Shown here: one piece after another, positions 1-8,332 of the stretch | Layout: each line of letters opens with the position of its first letter | Numbering within the stretch: the first letter of the stretch is position 1 | Assembly: GCA_028283745.1 (NCBI GenBank) | Contig: JAPWJZ010000006.1 | Coordinates: 62,001 to 126,000 of the forward strand | Direction of reading: 5' to 3' | DNA from: Micavibrio sp. | Lineage (GTDB): Bacteria; Pseudomonadota; Alphaproteobacteria; Micavibrionales; UBA2020 | Length of the DNA: 64,000 nt | The notes under the pieces: generated by a model | Seen by the model: only the letters and a program-made list of their open reading frames with translations | Told to the model about the DNA's origin: nothing | Databases searched by the model: none | Program-made: the position numbers and the translations under genes

Positions 1-318
1 GCCGCCGGCTATACCCGCGACGGCCTTATCGCCACCTTCAAAACCGAAGCCGCCTTCCGGCAGGAACTTGGGCTTGCGATTGTGCTGGTGCCGCTGGCGC
101 TGTTTATTGCGCCCAGCCACCTTGCCGCCGCCGGCATGATTGCCAGCGTGCTGCTGGTGTTGATGGTGGAACTGCTGAATTCCGGCATTGAAGCCGTTGT
201 TGACCGCTTTGGCGGGGAGCTTCACCCGCTGTCAAAACACGCGAAGGATGCCGGCAGCGCCGCCGTCTTTGTCGCGCTTCTGAATGTGGCGGTTGTCTGG
301 CTGCTCTGCCTCTTTTAA
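1..318 (+). CDS. dgkA: Diacylglycerol kinase, C-terminal part (5' end outside window)
   Basis: Reading frame 1 is open from the first base and ends at a TAA at 316-318, so only about the last 105 residues are present. The fragment carries the DgkA signature: an EAAFRQE segment on the first helix, then VELLNSGIEAVVDRFGGE, then HPLSKHAKDAGSAAV, with three hydrophobic helices. This family phosphorylates diacylglycerol in the inner membrane, recycling lipid released by envelope glucan synthesis. The length fits a protein of roughly 120 residues missing only its extreme N-terminus. The start codon and promoter cannot be judged. Confidence 0.92.
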   Translation, partial: AAGYTRDGLIATFKTEAAFRQELGLAIVLVPLALFIAPSHLAAAGMIASVLLVLMVELLNSGIEAVVDRFGGELHPLSKHAKDAGSAAVFVALLNVAVVWLLCLF

Positions 319-578
319 ATCAGAATCGGCGACATAACATAATCGCACCGCAATCCGGCTCGTTTCATGCGTTGCAGCATGGCGTTTTTGACACTTAAGT
401 CACAGTTTTTGCAGGAAAATTTCAAGCCGGGCAGGCCGCCGCATTTATTGTTGCGGGGGTTTCTGAAATGGGATATTGCTAGAACGTACTCAGGTTTCCA
501 CTCAATACGTATGATACGGCTTTGGGATTGGCGGCAAGAGTGCTGTTTACTAACACTGTGCTCAAGGAGAAGACTAAC

Positions 579-785
579 ATGCCAAGTGGTACCGTTAAAT
601 GGTTTAACAACAAAAAAGGCTTCGGCTTTGTTGTTCCGGATGGTGGTGGTACGGACGTTTTCGTTCATATCTCTGCTGTCGAAAAATCGGGTCTCAAAGG
701 CCTGAACGAAGGCCAGAAAGTTAACTACGAACTGGCCCCCGATCGTCAAGGTCGTATGACTGCCGTTAATCTCAAGGCCGTATAA
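579..785 (+). CDS. Cold-shock-domain protein (CspA family)
   Basis: This 68-residue single-domain protein has both nucleic-acid-binding motifs: RNP1 as KGFGFV near residue 13 and RNP2 as VFVHI near residue 27, plus the family opening GTVKWFN. It should bind single-stranded RNA or DNA as an RNA chaperone. ATG 579 is chosen because AAGGAGA (564-570) lies 8 bases upstream; an upstream in-frame extension lacks family similarity. About 260 bases separate it from dgkA, so a long leader, as in thermosensing csp mRNAs, is possible but not shown. A strong intrinsic terminator follows, so it is probably monocistronic. Confidence 0.95.
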   Translation: MPSGTVKWFNNKKGFGFVVPDGGGTDVFVHISAVEKSGLKGLNEGQKVNYELAPDRQGRMTAVNLKAV

Positions 786-802
786 GATATCTGACTATCT
801 TG

Positions 803-840
803 AAAAAGCCCTTGGAGCAATCTGAGGGCTTTTTCTTTTT
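803..840 (+). terminator. Intrinsic terminator after the cold-shock gene
   Basis: A 10-bp perfect stem (803-812 with 825-834) has a 12-base loop, and its right arm runs into a T-rich tract (TTTTTCTTTTT). It lies 18 bases after the csp stop codon. Confidence 0.87.
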
Positions 841-882
841 CCCGTCTTCCCGCTGCACACGTCCAAAAGGTACTTGTCCCCC

Positions 883-1737
883 ATGCTCTCCTACCAACAC
901 ATCTATCACGCCGGCAACTTTGCCGATGTGCAAAAGCACGCCATCCTCGTCCAGCTGCTGAAGGCGATGAAGCTGAAGAACCCGAAGATGACGGTGATTG
1001 ACACGCATGCCGGCCGCGGCGTTTACAACCTTGAATCCGAAGAAGCGCTCAAGACGATGGAATTCGAGCATGGCGGCCGCCACTTCTTCGACCACGGCAC
1101 CCTGCCCCCGGGATTAAAAGAAATTGTCGCGGGCATGAACCCCGACGGCGAACTGAAGACCTGGCCCGGTTCCGCCAAGATCGCGCGCGAAATGCTGCGC
1201 CCCGGCGATAAATTGGTCTGCACCGAACTGCACCCCGGCGAGTTCGGCGAACTGCAGAAAACTTTCGACGGCGTACCCAATACCGAACTGCTGAAGACCG
1301 ACGGCTTTCAGGCGCTTGTCGACATGGTGCCTCCGCCGGAACGCAAGGGCCTTGTCATCATCGACCCCAGCTATGAAATGAAGACGGAATATGACCTGCT
1401 GGCAAAGCAGCTGTACCAGGCATGGAAAAAATGGCCGCACGGCACCTTCATGATCTGGTATCCCATTCTGGAAGCGCGCGGCTACCAGCGCATGCTGACG
1501 GCCCTGCGCAATTCGCGCGTGAAAGATGTCATGGTCAGCGAAATCCGCCTTGATGGCCCGCCCAGCGCAACTTACCGCATGAGCGGCACGGGCGTTGCTA
1601 TCATCAACCCGCCGTGGCCGGAAGCGGCGCTTGACCAGTTGACGCAGTACCTTGCCAACCGCATGCCCATCAAGGCCTTCGGCGATGTCTTCTGGCTTGA
1701 CAACATGCAGATCGACCCCGATACCGGCACAATCTGA
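883..1737 (+). CDS. rlmJ: 23S rRNA (adenine-2030-N6)-methyltransferase RlmJ
   Basis: A 284-residue protein opening MLSYQHIYHAGNFADVQKH, typical of RlmJ, which methylates A2030 of 23S rRNA using SAM. The SAM-binding region includes VIDTHAGRGVY near residue 45, and motif IV reads IDPSYE near residue 165 (DPPY in Escherichia coli). Conserved WYP and NPPW segments follow. ATG 883 is preferred over an in-frame TTG at 874: AAAAGG at 865-870 is 12 bases from the ATG but too close to the TTG, and the family begins at MLSY. It stands alone between the csp terminator and the RcnB-like gene. Confidence 0.93.
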   Translation: MLSYQHIYHAGNFADVQKHAILVQLLKAMKLKNPKMTVIDTHAGRGVYNLESEEALKTMEFEHGGRHFFDHGTLPPGLKEIVAGMNPDGELKTWPGSAKIAREMLRPGDKLVCTELHPGEFGELQKTFDGVPNTELLKTDGFQALVDMVPPPERKGLVIIDPSYEMKTEYDLLAKQLYQAWKKWPHGTFMIWYPILEARGYQRMLTALRNSRVKDVMVSEIRLDGPPSATYRMSGTGVAIINPPWPEAALDQLTQYLANRMPIKAFGDVFWLDNMQIDPDTGTI

Positions 1738-1854
1738 ACTGATTTTTGAAACGGGTGTTTGCTGGAACTTATTCCGCATTCACGCTATTTGTTCCATTGC
1801 CCGCCCGTGCTACGTCCGGCGGGGTAACACGTTATCAATGGGAAATACCTCATA

Positions 1855-2214
1855 ATGAAAAAAAGCAAAATTCTAGCCGCGACGCTCGGCCTGATGCTCC
1901 TCGGCGCTTCCGTCGCGCATGCGGATGACCGCGATTACTATGAAGACCATGAACACGGCGGCCATGGCCACTACGAAGCCAGCCATCGCGCGCAGGAAGC
2001 GCAGCGCCAGCAGGAAGAGCGCCGCCACCATTGGGCGCGCGGCGAGCACCTGTCGAAGGAATACGTCGACAAGCGCTATATCGTCAGCGACTGGAAAGTA
2101 CGCCACCTGCACCAGCCGCCCCGCGGCTACCACTGGTACCGCGCGGATGACCAGTACGTGCTTGTGCGCAGCTCCGACAGCATCATCAGCGACATTCTGG
2201 ATGTGCTGCGCTAG
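1855..2214 (+). CDS. RcnB-family periplasmic protein
   Basis: A 119-residue secreted protein. A cleavable signal peptide ends near residue 23 (motif AHA followed by DD). The mature N-terminus is rich in His, Glu and Asp (HEHGGHGHYE), suggesting metal binding. The C-terminal part shows the RcnB pattern: a WARGE..L..EY segment, then PPRGYHWYR, then YVLV and a short hydrophobic end. Escherichia coli RcnB helps periplasmic nickel/cobalt homeostasis, but most alphaproteobacterial relatives are uncharacterised, so a metal role is inference. It converges on rlmI across a shared terminator. Confidence 0.85.
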   Translation: MKKSKILAATLGLMLLGASVAHADDRDYYEDHEHGGHGHYEASHRAQEAQRQQEERRHHWARGEHLSKEYVDKRYIVSDWKVRHLHQPPRGYHWYRADDQYVLVRSSDSIISDILDVLR

Positions 2215-2223
2215 TCACGCCGA

Positions 2224-2281
2224 CGCATTCACAATAAAAAATGCCGCCCTTCACGGGGCGGCATTTTTTATTGTGAATGCG
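2224..2281. terminator. Bidirectional terminator, 26-bp perfect inverted repeat
   Basis: Arms 2224-2249 and 2256-2281 are perfectly complementary over 26 bp with a 6-base loop. The GC-rich tip (GCCGCCC/GGGCGGC) is flanked by A-tract and T-tract on both strands, so either strand gives a hairpin followed by U residues. It lies between the convergent RcnB-like and rlmI genes and can end transcription from both sides. Confidence 0.88.
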
Positions 2282-2290
2282 GCGCGTTGC

Positions 2291-3484
2291 TTAATCAAGG
2301 AAGCGGAACGTGAGCGCCTTGAGGTATCCCGTTTCCGGCAGCATCGGATGCACCGGATGGTCCGGCCCCGCGCCCGAGGTTTTGATGAGCTGGAAAGGCC
2401 TGCCCGTTTTGGCAAGCGCGCCCGATACGACCTCGATCAGGTCTTTCACTTCCGCATGGTGGGAGCATGACGCGAAGAAAAGGTAACCGCTTTTTTCCAC
2501 CAGCGGCGCTGCCAGCAGGGCGAGTTTTTGATAGCCCTTCATGCCGGGGCCAAGGTCTTTGCGCGACTTGATGAAGGCGGGTGGGTCAACGCAGACCACA
2601 TCGTACTTGCGGCCCATGTGCGGCAGTTTTTCCATCATGTCGAAGGCTTTGCCTTCAATCGTCTGGCATTTTGCGGCAACGCCGTTGAGGGCGGTATTTT
2701 TATCCACCATCATCAGGGCTTCGGAGGATGAATCGAGGAATGTCACGTTTTCCGCGCCGCTCAGCGCGGCGACAACGCCAAAACCGCCGGTGTGGCAGAA
2801 GGCATCCAGCAACGAACCGCCCCTTGCCAGTTCCGCCGCCCAGAGGCGGTTATCACGCTGGTCGAAGAACCAGCCGGTTTTCTGGCCGTTCTTCACATCC
2901 ACGTAAAACTGCGTATTGCCTTCCTTGATGGCGATAACATCTTCGGCCAGCTCGCCGTAAACGACGCTGACGGATTCAGGCAAACCTTCCTGCGCGCGCG
3001 CGCCGCTGTCGTTGCGCAGCACAATGGCCTTGGGGCGCAGCAGCGATTTAAGCGCGCTTTCAATATGCGGCCACAGCATTTCCATGCCGGCGGTATTGAC
3101 CTGCGCCACCACCACATCGCCGAAACGGTCGACGACAAGCCCGGGCATGCCGTCACTTTCCGCGTGGATCAGGCGGTAGAACGGCTGGCCGTACAAACGG
3201 TCGCGGTAGACCATGGCTTTTTCAATGCGGTGGTAGATGAAAAACTTTTCAATTTTTTCATCCGGCTTCAGCGTCATGATGCGGCCGACAAGCTGCGGCT
3301 TGGGATTGTAATAGCCGCGGCCGACAAAATCCCCCTTCTCGCGCGTGAAGTCGACAAGCGTGCCGGGCGCAATGGCATCCGCCTCCTTGGCGTTATGCAC
3401 CTCGGAGCGGAAGACCCAAGGGTAACCTGCCTTGACCTTGCGGAAGCTGTGTTCGTTGATGCGGATGGCGGTTGGGGCTGTCAT
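2291..3484 (-). CDS. rlmI: Class I SAM-dependent rRNA cytosine methyltransferase, RlmI-like
   Basis: A 397-residue protein. An N-terminal PUA-type RNA-binding region (residues ~1-75, with HPWVFR-like GYPWVFRSEV) precedes a central linker domain and a C-terminal Rossmann methyltransferase. Motifs are LLDAFCHTGGFG (SAM binding), FLDSSS, VDPPAF (motif IV) and FFASCSHH (motif VI; its Cys is the expected nucleophile). RlmI of Escherichia coli makes m5C1962 in 23S rRNA. The start was taken at ATG 3484 because an upstream extension would run into the neighbouring sirtuin gene and adds non-family residues; AGGA lies a few bases upstream. Confidence 0.9.
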   Translation of the reverse strand: MTAPTAIRINEHSFRKVKAGYPWVFRSEVHNAKEADAIAPGTLVDFTREKGDFVGRGYYNPKPQLVGRIMTLKPDEKIEKFFIYHRIEKAMVYRDRLYGQPFYRLIHAESDGMPGLVVDRFGDVVVAQVNTAGMEMLWPHIESALKSLLRPKAIVLRNDSGARAQEGLPESVSVVYGELAEDVIAIKEGNTQFYVDVKNGQKTGWFFDQRDNRLWAAELARGGSLLDAFCHTGGFGVVAALSGAENVTFLDSSSEALMMVDKNTALNGVAAKCQTIEGKAFDMMEKLPHMGRKYDVVCVDPPAFIKSRKDLGPGMKGYQKLALLAAPLVEKSGYLFFASCSHHAEVKDLIEVVSGALAKTGRPFQLIKTSGAGPDHPVHPMLPETGYLKALTFRFLD

Positions 3485-3518
3485 GGCATCCTGCTGTTTT
3501 AGGGATTTATGTGCCGGT

Positions 3519-4226
3519 TTATGTCGTTGCGCGGCGGATGATTTCGTCCGCCCATACTGGCACAGTCGCCGTCGCTTTGCCATAGCGGGCTTCGCCAAAA
3601 GCGCTATGCACGCTGGAAGGCTCCAGGTTCAGCTCCAGCGTTTCCGCCCCTGCCCTGTTTGCGACTTCCACAAACCCCGCCGCCGGGTAGACGTTGCCGG
3701 AGGTGCCGATGGCGGCAAAAACATCCGCCTGCATCAGGCTGGCGTAAATCTCATCCATGTACAGCGGCATCTCCCCGAACCAGACGATATGGGGCCGTAA
3801 ACTGCCCGCAACGCCGCAGACGGGGCATGGGGTGGCGGCGTCAAAATCACCATCGTATTCGGGCTGCCCAAGGCAGCGGCCGCAACGGGCACGGCGCAAT
3901 TCCCCGTGCATGGGCATCAGGCGGCGGCTGCCGGCGCGTTTATGCAAATCATCGATATTCTGGGAGACGAGCAAAAAATCATCCCCCAGCGTTTCTTCCA
4001 GCCGCGCCAGCGCAAGGTGGGCGGCATTGGGAGCAATGACGGGCTGCAACAGCTGGCGGCGGCGTTCGTTATAAAAGCGGTAGACCAGCGCAGGGTCGCG
4101 GGCAAAACCTTGCGGCGACGCGACATCTTCAACCCGGTGGTCTTCCCACAGGCCATCCGCCGCGCGGAAGGTGCGGATGCCGGATTCCGCCGAAATTCCA
4201 GCCCCTGTCAGCACCACGACACGCAT
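3519..4226 (-). CDS. cobB: NAD-dependent protein deacylase (sirtuin, Sir2/CobB)
   Basis: A 235-residue bacterial sirtuin that removes acyl groups from lysines using NAD. Motifs in order: [14 protein letters not shown] (NAD binding), [18 protein letters not shown] with the catalytic His, a four-Cys zinc site (two CxxC pairs, RCGRC and CPVC), then HIVWFGE and [12 protein letters not shown]. Start ATG 4226 begins the canonical [10 protein letters not shown] and follows AAGGGG with about 8 bases spacing. It is just upstream of rlmI on the same strand and divergent from the small membrane-protein gene at 4313. Confidence 0.93.
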   Translation of the reverse strand: MRVVVLTGAGISAESGIRTFRAADGLWEDHRVEDVASPQGFARDPALVYRFYNERRRQLLQPVIAPNAAHLALARLEETLGDDFLLVSQNIDDLHKRAGSRRLMPMHGELRRARCGRCLGQPEYDGDFDAATPCPVCGVAGSLRPHIVWFGEMPLYMDEIYASLMQADVFAAIGTSGNVYPAAGFVEVANRAGAETLELNLEPSSVHSAFGEARYGKATATVPVWADEIIRRATT

Positions 4227-4312
4227 GTTGAAAGCCCCTTGTTCAAAGTTGCGATAGTTGTAAGTTGCTATTGCCTGTCTTAAAATTTTGCCGGGTTCAA
4301 AAGGAATATACC

Positions 4313-4654
4313 ATGTATTGGCCAATCGTAAAAATAGCTATTTCCGCCGTCGTTATTGCCTTTGCCTCGTGGCTGTCAAACAAGCGGCCGGACCTTGCGG
4401 GGTTTATCATCGCCCTGCCCCTCTCATCCCTGCTGGTGCTGGCTTTTTCGTATGCGGAATATAATAACGCCGAAGCATCGGTCAACTTTGCCAAAAGCAT
4501 TCTGGTGGCGGTGCCGCTGTCGCTACTGTTCTTCGTGCCGTTCCTGTTCGCCAAGGAATTGAAGCTGGGCTTCTGGGCGCTCTACGGCATCGGCTTCCTG
4601 CTGTTGGTGGCGGGTTATTTTGCGCAAACCTACATCATGAAGAAAATCATATGA
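4313..4654 (+). CDS. Small integral membrane protein (resembles DUF3147)
   Basis: A 113-residue protein with four hydrophobic helices (about residues 4-20, 27-45, 62-82 and 87-107) and almost no soluble domain. The pattern [14 protein letters not shown] in helix 2 recalls the DUF3147 family; its function is unknown. ATG 4313 follows AAGGA at 4301-4305 with 7-base spacing. Its stop overlaps the start of the next methyltransferase (ATGA), so the two are translationally coupled. Confidence 0.78.
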   Translation: MYWPIVKIAISAVVIAFASWLSNKRPDLAGFIIALPLSSLLVLAFSYAEYNNAEASVNFAKSILVAVPLSLLFFVPFLFAKELKLGFWALYGIGFLLLVAGYFAQTYIMKKII

Positions 4655-5304
4655 CCACAGCCTTCAAAAACCGCCTTGATTATATCCAGCACACCTTCGC
4701 GCCGGAAAGCGATGCGCTGCGCGACGTGCGCGAAAGCCTGACCGACCCGAACGACCAGATTTACTTAAGCCCGCAGGAGGGCAAGCTGTTGCAGGTCCTC
4801 ATCACCATGGCGGGCGTGCGCAAGATTGTCGAAATTGGCACCCTTGGCGGCTATTCCGCGCTGTGGATGGCGGCGGCCCTGCCTGCCGGCGGCCAGATCT
4901 TCACGCTGGAAAAAGACCCCGCCCGCGCCGTGCGCGCCGCCGGTCATTTCGCCCGTTTCGATGCCGACAAAAAAATCACCCTCAAAACCGGCGATGCGCT
5001 GCAAACCCTGCCGCAGCTGGAAAACGACGGCCCCTTCGACATGGTCTTTATCGATGCCGACAAGCTGAACTACATGAACTACCTGAACTGGGCGGAAAAG
5101 AACGTGCGCAAGGGCGGGTTGATTGTGGGCGACAACACGTTTTTATTTGACAGCGTCTGGCGCGGCGCCCCCGCCGACAACGTCCGCAAAACCGCCTTCG
5201 ACGCCATGCAAAACTTCAACAAGCGCCTTGGCGACGCGAACCTCTATCGCGGCATTTTACTGCCGACGGAAGAAGGCATGACTGTTGCGGTGAAGCTGTT
5301 TTAA
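4651..5304 (+). CDS. O-methyltransferase, caffeoyl-CoA/catechol type (Methyltransf_3)
   Basis: A 217-residue SAM-dependent O-methyltransferase. It has IVEIGTLGGYSALWMA (SAM motif I, residues ~58-73), FTLEKDP, FDMVFIDADKLNY (metal/catalytic Asp region) and GGLIVGDNTF. This family methylates catechol-like hydroxyls with a divalent cation. The natural substrate of stand-alone bacterial members cannot be read from sequence. It overlaps the preceding membrane-protein gene by four bases and converges on an unknown leftward gene. Confidence 0.9.
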   Translation: MTTAFKNRLDYIQHTFAPESDALRDVRESLTDPNDQIYLSPQEGKLLQVLITMAGVRKIVEIGTLGGYSALWMAAALPAGGQIFTLEKDPARAVRAAGHFARFDADKKITLKTGDALQTLPQLENDGPFDMVFIDADKLNYMNYLNWAEKNVRKGGLIVGDNTFLFDSVWRGAPADNVRKTAFDAMQNFNKRLGDANLYRGILLPTEEGMTVAVKLF

Positions 5305-5308
5305 TAAA

Positions 5309-5902
5309 TCAAGCCGCGACGTATTCCGGCAGCGCGTTGGCAACCGCCTTGCGCAGCACGTTGGCCAATGCCGCGACTTCACCGCGCACATTCACCCAGA
5401 CGCGCACCGCGGCCATGCCGTCGCGCTCGTATTCCGCCTGCAACGAGGTCTCGATAATTTCGCCGCGGCCGTTCTTTACATCCACCACCTTCAGCTTGAA
5501 GCGGCTTTTATTGATGGATGCTGCGACCAGCGCGTCTTTCATGTTGTTGGCAATCATTTCCGCATCATCTGCGCTTGCGCCCGGCAGCGGCACGACGAGA
5601 CCTTCGGTTGCGCCCGCGGCAATAAGTTCAATGCAGCCGCTGCGTGGCGCGTGGCACTGCGGCATGCCGGAAATGGCAACGGGCGATTTTTGCGCCGCGG
5701 CGGGCGTTGCGGCGGCCTGGTCGATGGTGGGGGATGCCGGCTTCAGCCTGTCCATGTTTTGCAGCAAAAAGGCAATGCCCTGCCCGAAGTCGACGCCGTC
5801 ATGGCGGAACAGCCCCTGCAAGCCGCGCAGGCCCAGCAGCGCATCGGTATCGTTTTCAGACTGCATCATTTTCAGCATCTGCTCGAAGGTGTTCTTATCC
5901 AT
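5309..5902 (-). CDS. Hypothetical protein, two-part architecture
   Basis: A 197-residue protein I do not recognise. Residues 1-55 look helical and repeat-like (LLGLRGLQGLF), followed by an Ala/Pro/Thr linker, a short stretch with two Cys (QCHAPRSGC), and a C-terminal alpha/beta-looking domain with many Asp/Glu. No signal peptide or membrane segment. ATG 5902 follows AGGGAGAG. It lies 16 bases downstream of the 282-residue unknown on the same strand, so the two are probably one operon. Confidence 0.77.
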   Translation of the reverse strand: MDKNTFEQMLKMMQSENDTDALLGLRGLQGLFRHDGVDFGQGIAFLLQNMDRLKPASPTIDQAAATPAAAQKSPVAISGMPQCHAPRSGCIELIAAGATEGLVVPLPGASADDAEMIANNMKDALVAASINKSRFKLKVVDVKNGRGEIIETSLQAEYERDGMAAVRVWVNVRGEVAALANVLRKAVANALPEYVAA

Positions 5903-5917
5903 GGGTCTCTCCCTTAA

Positions 5918-6766
5918 CTAGCCGGCGGTAAAGAAGGCGGGCTTTTCCGGACGATATTTAACGGTATAGGTTTTTTCAAATTCCTTGGTCGCTTTATCCA
6001 GCGTAATCAGGCGGCCCGTCGCCAGCGCCAGCTGCGCTTTTTCAACGGTGTTCTTGGTCGCAAAACCGGTACCGACAATCTGCTTCAGTTCGCGGATGAT
6101 GCGGCGCAGGCTTAACGCCTCCAGCAGCGCTGCCGCATGCCCCAGCGAATGGGTAATGCGCACGCCCGGCGCGCCGCCGGCGGTGGTGAAGTTAAAGACG
6201 GCATCGTGCCCGTCATCGCGTGCAATAATGCCGCAGCGCAGGCCGGCCGGGTTATCCGCAATCAGCGCCGCGACGTTGGAGCTATGGGTGATGCTGACGG
6301 ATTTGCCAAGACGCTCGAACGCGCCTTCGGTCACGCGCATGGTATTGTCGTAGTCGTCAATGTTCAGCATCGCGCATTGCTCGATGACGTCAACAAAGAC
6401 CGACGGCAGGGTGCGGAAGACGCAGCGGCCGTCAATGTAAATGGCGCACCAGTTGTAGGGGTTGTATTCGCGGTCGTAGGACGGCTGCACATCCATCCAC
6501 ATCGCGCTCCAGTCAACAGGGTTGAGGCGCGGCAAAAAAAGGCCGCCCCAGTAAAAATCCTTCATCACCGCTTCGGCAAGGCGCAGCGTGCCGTGCATGT
6601 TGTGCGACCGGATGACCAGTTTTTCATCCGCGCCGTTTTTTTCCAGTTTCAGGAACAGGCGGTTGCTGCGCACCACGGCTTTACCGTCGACGGTGCCGGG
6701 AATGCTGCCGGTTTCATCCGTCAGCTCAATTTTTTCGCGCAACAGGACTGTATTGAAGTCGCTCAT
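5918..6766 (-). CDS. Hypothetical cytoplasmic protein (282 aa)
   Basis: No family recognised. The protein is soluble, without signal peptide or transmembrane segments. A Trp/Tyr-rich middle (NPVDWSAMWMDV, YNPYNWCAIYIDG, residues ~82-112) precedes a C-terminal part with a helical AALLEALSLRRIIREL segment. Start ATG 6766 follows AAGGG. It sits upstream of the 197-residue unknown and downstream of a membrane-anchored unknown on the same strand; shared expression is plausible, but function is open. Confidence 0.8.
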   Translation of the reverse strand: MSDFNTVLLREKIELTDETGSIPGTVDGKAVVRSNRLFLKLEKNGADEKLVIRSHNMHGTLRLAEAVMKDFYWGGLFLPRLNPVDWSAMWMDVQPSYDREYNPYNWCAIYIDGRCVFRTLPSVFVDVIEQCAMLNIDDYDNTMRVTEGAFERLGKSVSITHSSNVAALIADNPAGLRCGIIARDDGHDAVFNFTTAGGAPGVRITHSLGHAAALLEALSLRRIIRELKQIVGTGFATKNTVEKAQLALATGRLITLDKATKEFEKTYTVKYRPEKPAFFTAG

Positions 6767-6914
6767 CTCTAACCCTTGAAAGTGCCGCTATTCCTTTAGA
6801 ATACGCCTGCGCCGCGCTCTACGCAACGGGCGCAGGGCAGTAATCGGGCGGGAATAATGGGTCAGAAAATTACCGGAAGATTACCGGAAAATGCTTTGGC
6901 CATGGCGACCGTGG

Positions 6915-7376
6915 TTACGCCGTCTGGAGGTCTTTCTCGTCAACCAGTTTCGGGCTGTGGTACGCGGGGCCGATGCTGAACAGGCCCTTCACTTTAACGC
7001 CCATGCGCTCCAGCATGTCGAGCATGGCGATCAGCTCGGCCACGGGGGCCTGCCCTGCCATGACGCGGGTGGCGAGGTCTTTCACAACCGCAATCAGCTC
7101 GCCGGCGAAAGCGGGCTGCGTGGTATCTTCTGCTGCGAAGGCGGCAACGGTGGCAACACCGGTTTCCTGCTTTGCAGGGGCCGTTTCCGGCTGCTTGGCG
7201 GGCATGTGGCCGCCGAAGGCGCGGCGCTGGGCGCCTTTCTGGTAAGCAGCTTCGTTGAACATGAAGAGGAAGCCCACAGCCACCGCTGCAGCAACCGTAA
7301 GAGCGCCAACCGCGAGGGTCGAGCTGCTGACTTGTGCGCCGACGTTGATGATGGAAGTGATGCTGCCCTTGATCAT
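6915..7376 (-). CDS. Membrane-anchored hypothetical protein (153 aa)
   Basis: Residues ~15-42 form one hydrophobic helix (LAVGALTVAAAVAVGFLFMF). A low-complexity Pro/Lys/Gln linker (~55-75) and a C-terminal helical domain (ELIAVVKDLATRV, ELIAMLDMLERMGVKV) follow. The layout suggests a single-pass inner-membrane protein with one soluble domain. ATG 7376 follows GGGGAAAAG. The spacing to ubiG is AT-rich, so divergent promoters are likely. Function unknown. Confidence 0.77.
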   Translation of the reverse strand: MIKGSITSIINVGAQVSSSTLAVGALTVAAAVAVGFLFMFNEAAYQKGAQRRAFGGHMPAKQPETAPAKQETGVATVAAFAAEDTTQPAFAGELIAVVKDLATRVMAGQAPVAELIAMLDMLERMGVKVKGLFSIGPAYHSPKLVDEKDLQTA

Positions 7377-7549
7377 GTCTTTTCCCCGTTTTTTTTAGTT
7401 CTTAGTTTCCCCAGTTCGTAGACTACGCGGGCTCTATGAAAAATTAGTTAAGTAAATAGAATATGGAATTTACCTTTCATTAATGTCTTGCGGAGGGGCA
7501 TAAAAAGGCGTTTATTTTCAGGGAGAAAAAATGGATAAAATGCAATCTA

Positions 7550-8317
7550 ATGACCCAAAAAAAGCAAAAAAAGTTTTCGCGCGCCTCGCACGACTCCACG
7601 GTGAATGAAAAAGAGATTCGCCAGTTCGATGCCTTGGGCGATACCTGGTGGGATGAAGACGGGCCGATGCGCCCGCTGCACCGGCTTAACCCCGTGCGCC
7701 TTACATATATAAGAGAGCAGATTACCCATCACTTCGGCCTTGAAGACCGCGTCGGAAGTTTAAAAAGCCTTAACATTGCCGATATCGGCTGTGGCGGCGG
7801 CCTTGTTGCCGAGCCCCTCGCCCGCATGGGCGCGACCGTAACCGGTATTGATGCCGGTAAAGAAAATATCCGCGTTGCTGCCGCCCATGCCAAAGCGCAG
7901 GGCGTGAAGGTTGAATACCTTGCCACCTCCGCCGAAGCCGTGGCCGCCAAGGGCCGCACGTTTGATGTTGTCACCGCGCTCGAAATTGTCGAGCACGTGG
8001 ATAACGTCCCCTATTTCATGGAAACCTGCTGCAAGCTGGTGCGCCCGGGCGGGCTGCTGATTATGTCGACGCTGAACCGCACGCCGAAGTCATATATGCT
8101 TGGCATCGTTGCGGCGGAATACGTTCTGCGCTGGCTGCCGGCAGGGACGCATGACTGGAAGAAGTTTATGAAACCGTCGGAACTGGCGGCCTACATGACC
8201 GACAACAAGCTGGATGTGGCAGATGTGCAAGGCCTCGTCTATAACCCGCTGACGCAGCAATTTTCTTTAAGCGCCAGCGACCTTGCCGTGAATTACTTTA
8301 TCGTCGCCAGTAAATGA
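7550..8317 (+). CDS. ubiG: Ubiquinone biosynthesis O-methyltransferase UbiG
   Basis: A 255-residue enzyme catalysing both O-methylations of ubiquinone synthesis. Markers: RQFDALGDTWWDEDGPM followed by RPLHRLNPVRLTYI (UbiG-specific N-terminus), ADIGCGGGLVAEPLARMGA (SAM motif I), DVVTALEIVEHV and the STLNRTPKSYMLGIVAAEYVL stretch (with substitutions). The start is awkward: ATG 7550 has no good ribosome site, whereas ATG 7531 follows GGGAGA but is in another frame that stops at 7608. Two A7 runs lie just after the start. An alternative is GTG 7602, next to the conserved core. Confidence 0.94.
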   Translation: MTQKKQKKFSRASHDSTVNEKEIRQFDALGDTWWDEDGPMRPLHRLNPVRLTYIREQITHHFGLEDRVGSLKSLNIADIGCGGGLVAEPLARMGATVTGIDAGKENIRVAAAHAKAQGVKVEYLATSAEAVAAKGRTFDVVTALEIVEHVDNVPYFMETCCKLVRPGGLLIMSTLNRTPKSYMLGIVAAEYVLRWLPAGTHDWKKFMKPSELAAYMTDNKLDVADVQGLVYNPLTQQFSLSASDLAVNYFIVASK

Positions 8318-8332
8318 ATAATCTTTAGATAA

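Noticed and set aside
529..543. TGGC-N8-TGC upstream of the cold-shock gene as a sigma-54 promoter
   Set aside because: Only the GG/GC minimum is met; CAC and the TT of the -12 element are missing.
3432..4283. Several + strand frames opposite the sirtuin gene
   Set aside because: The minus-strand product contains all sirtuin motifs; the + strand frames are its antisense.
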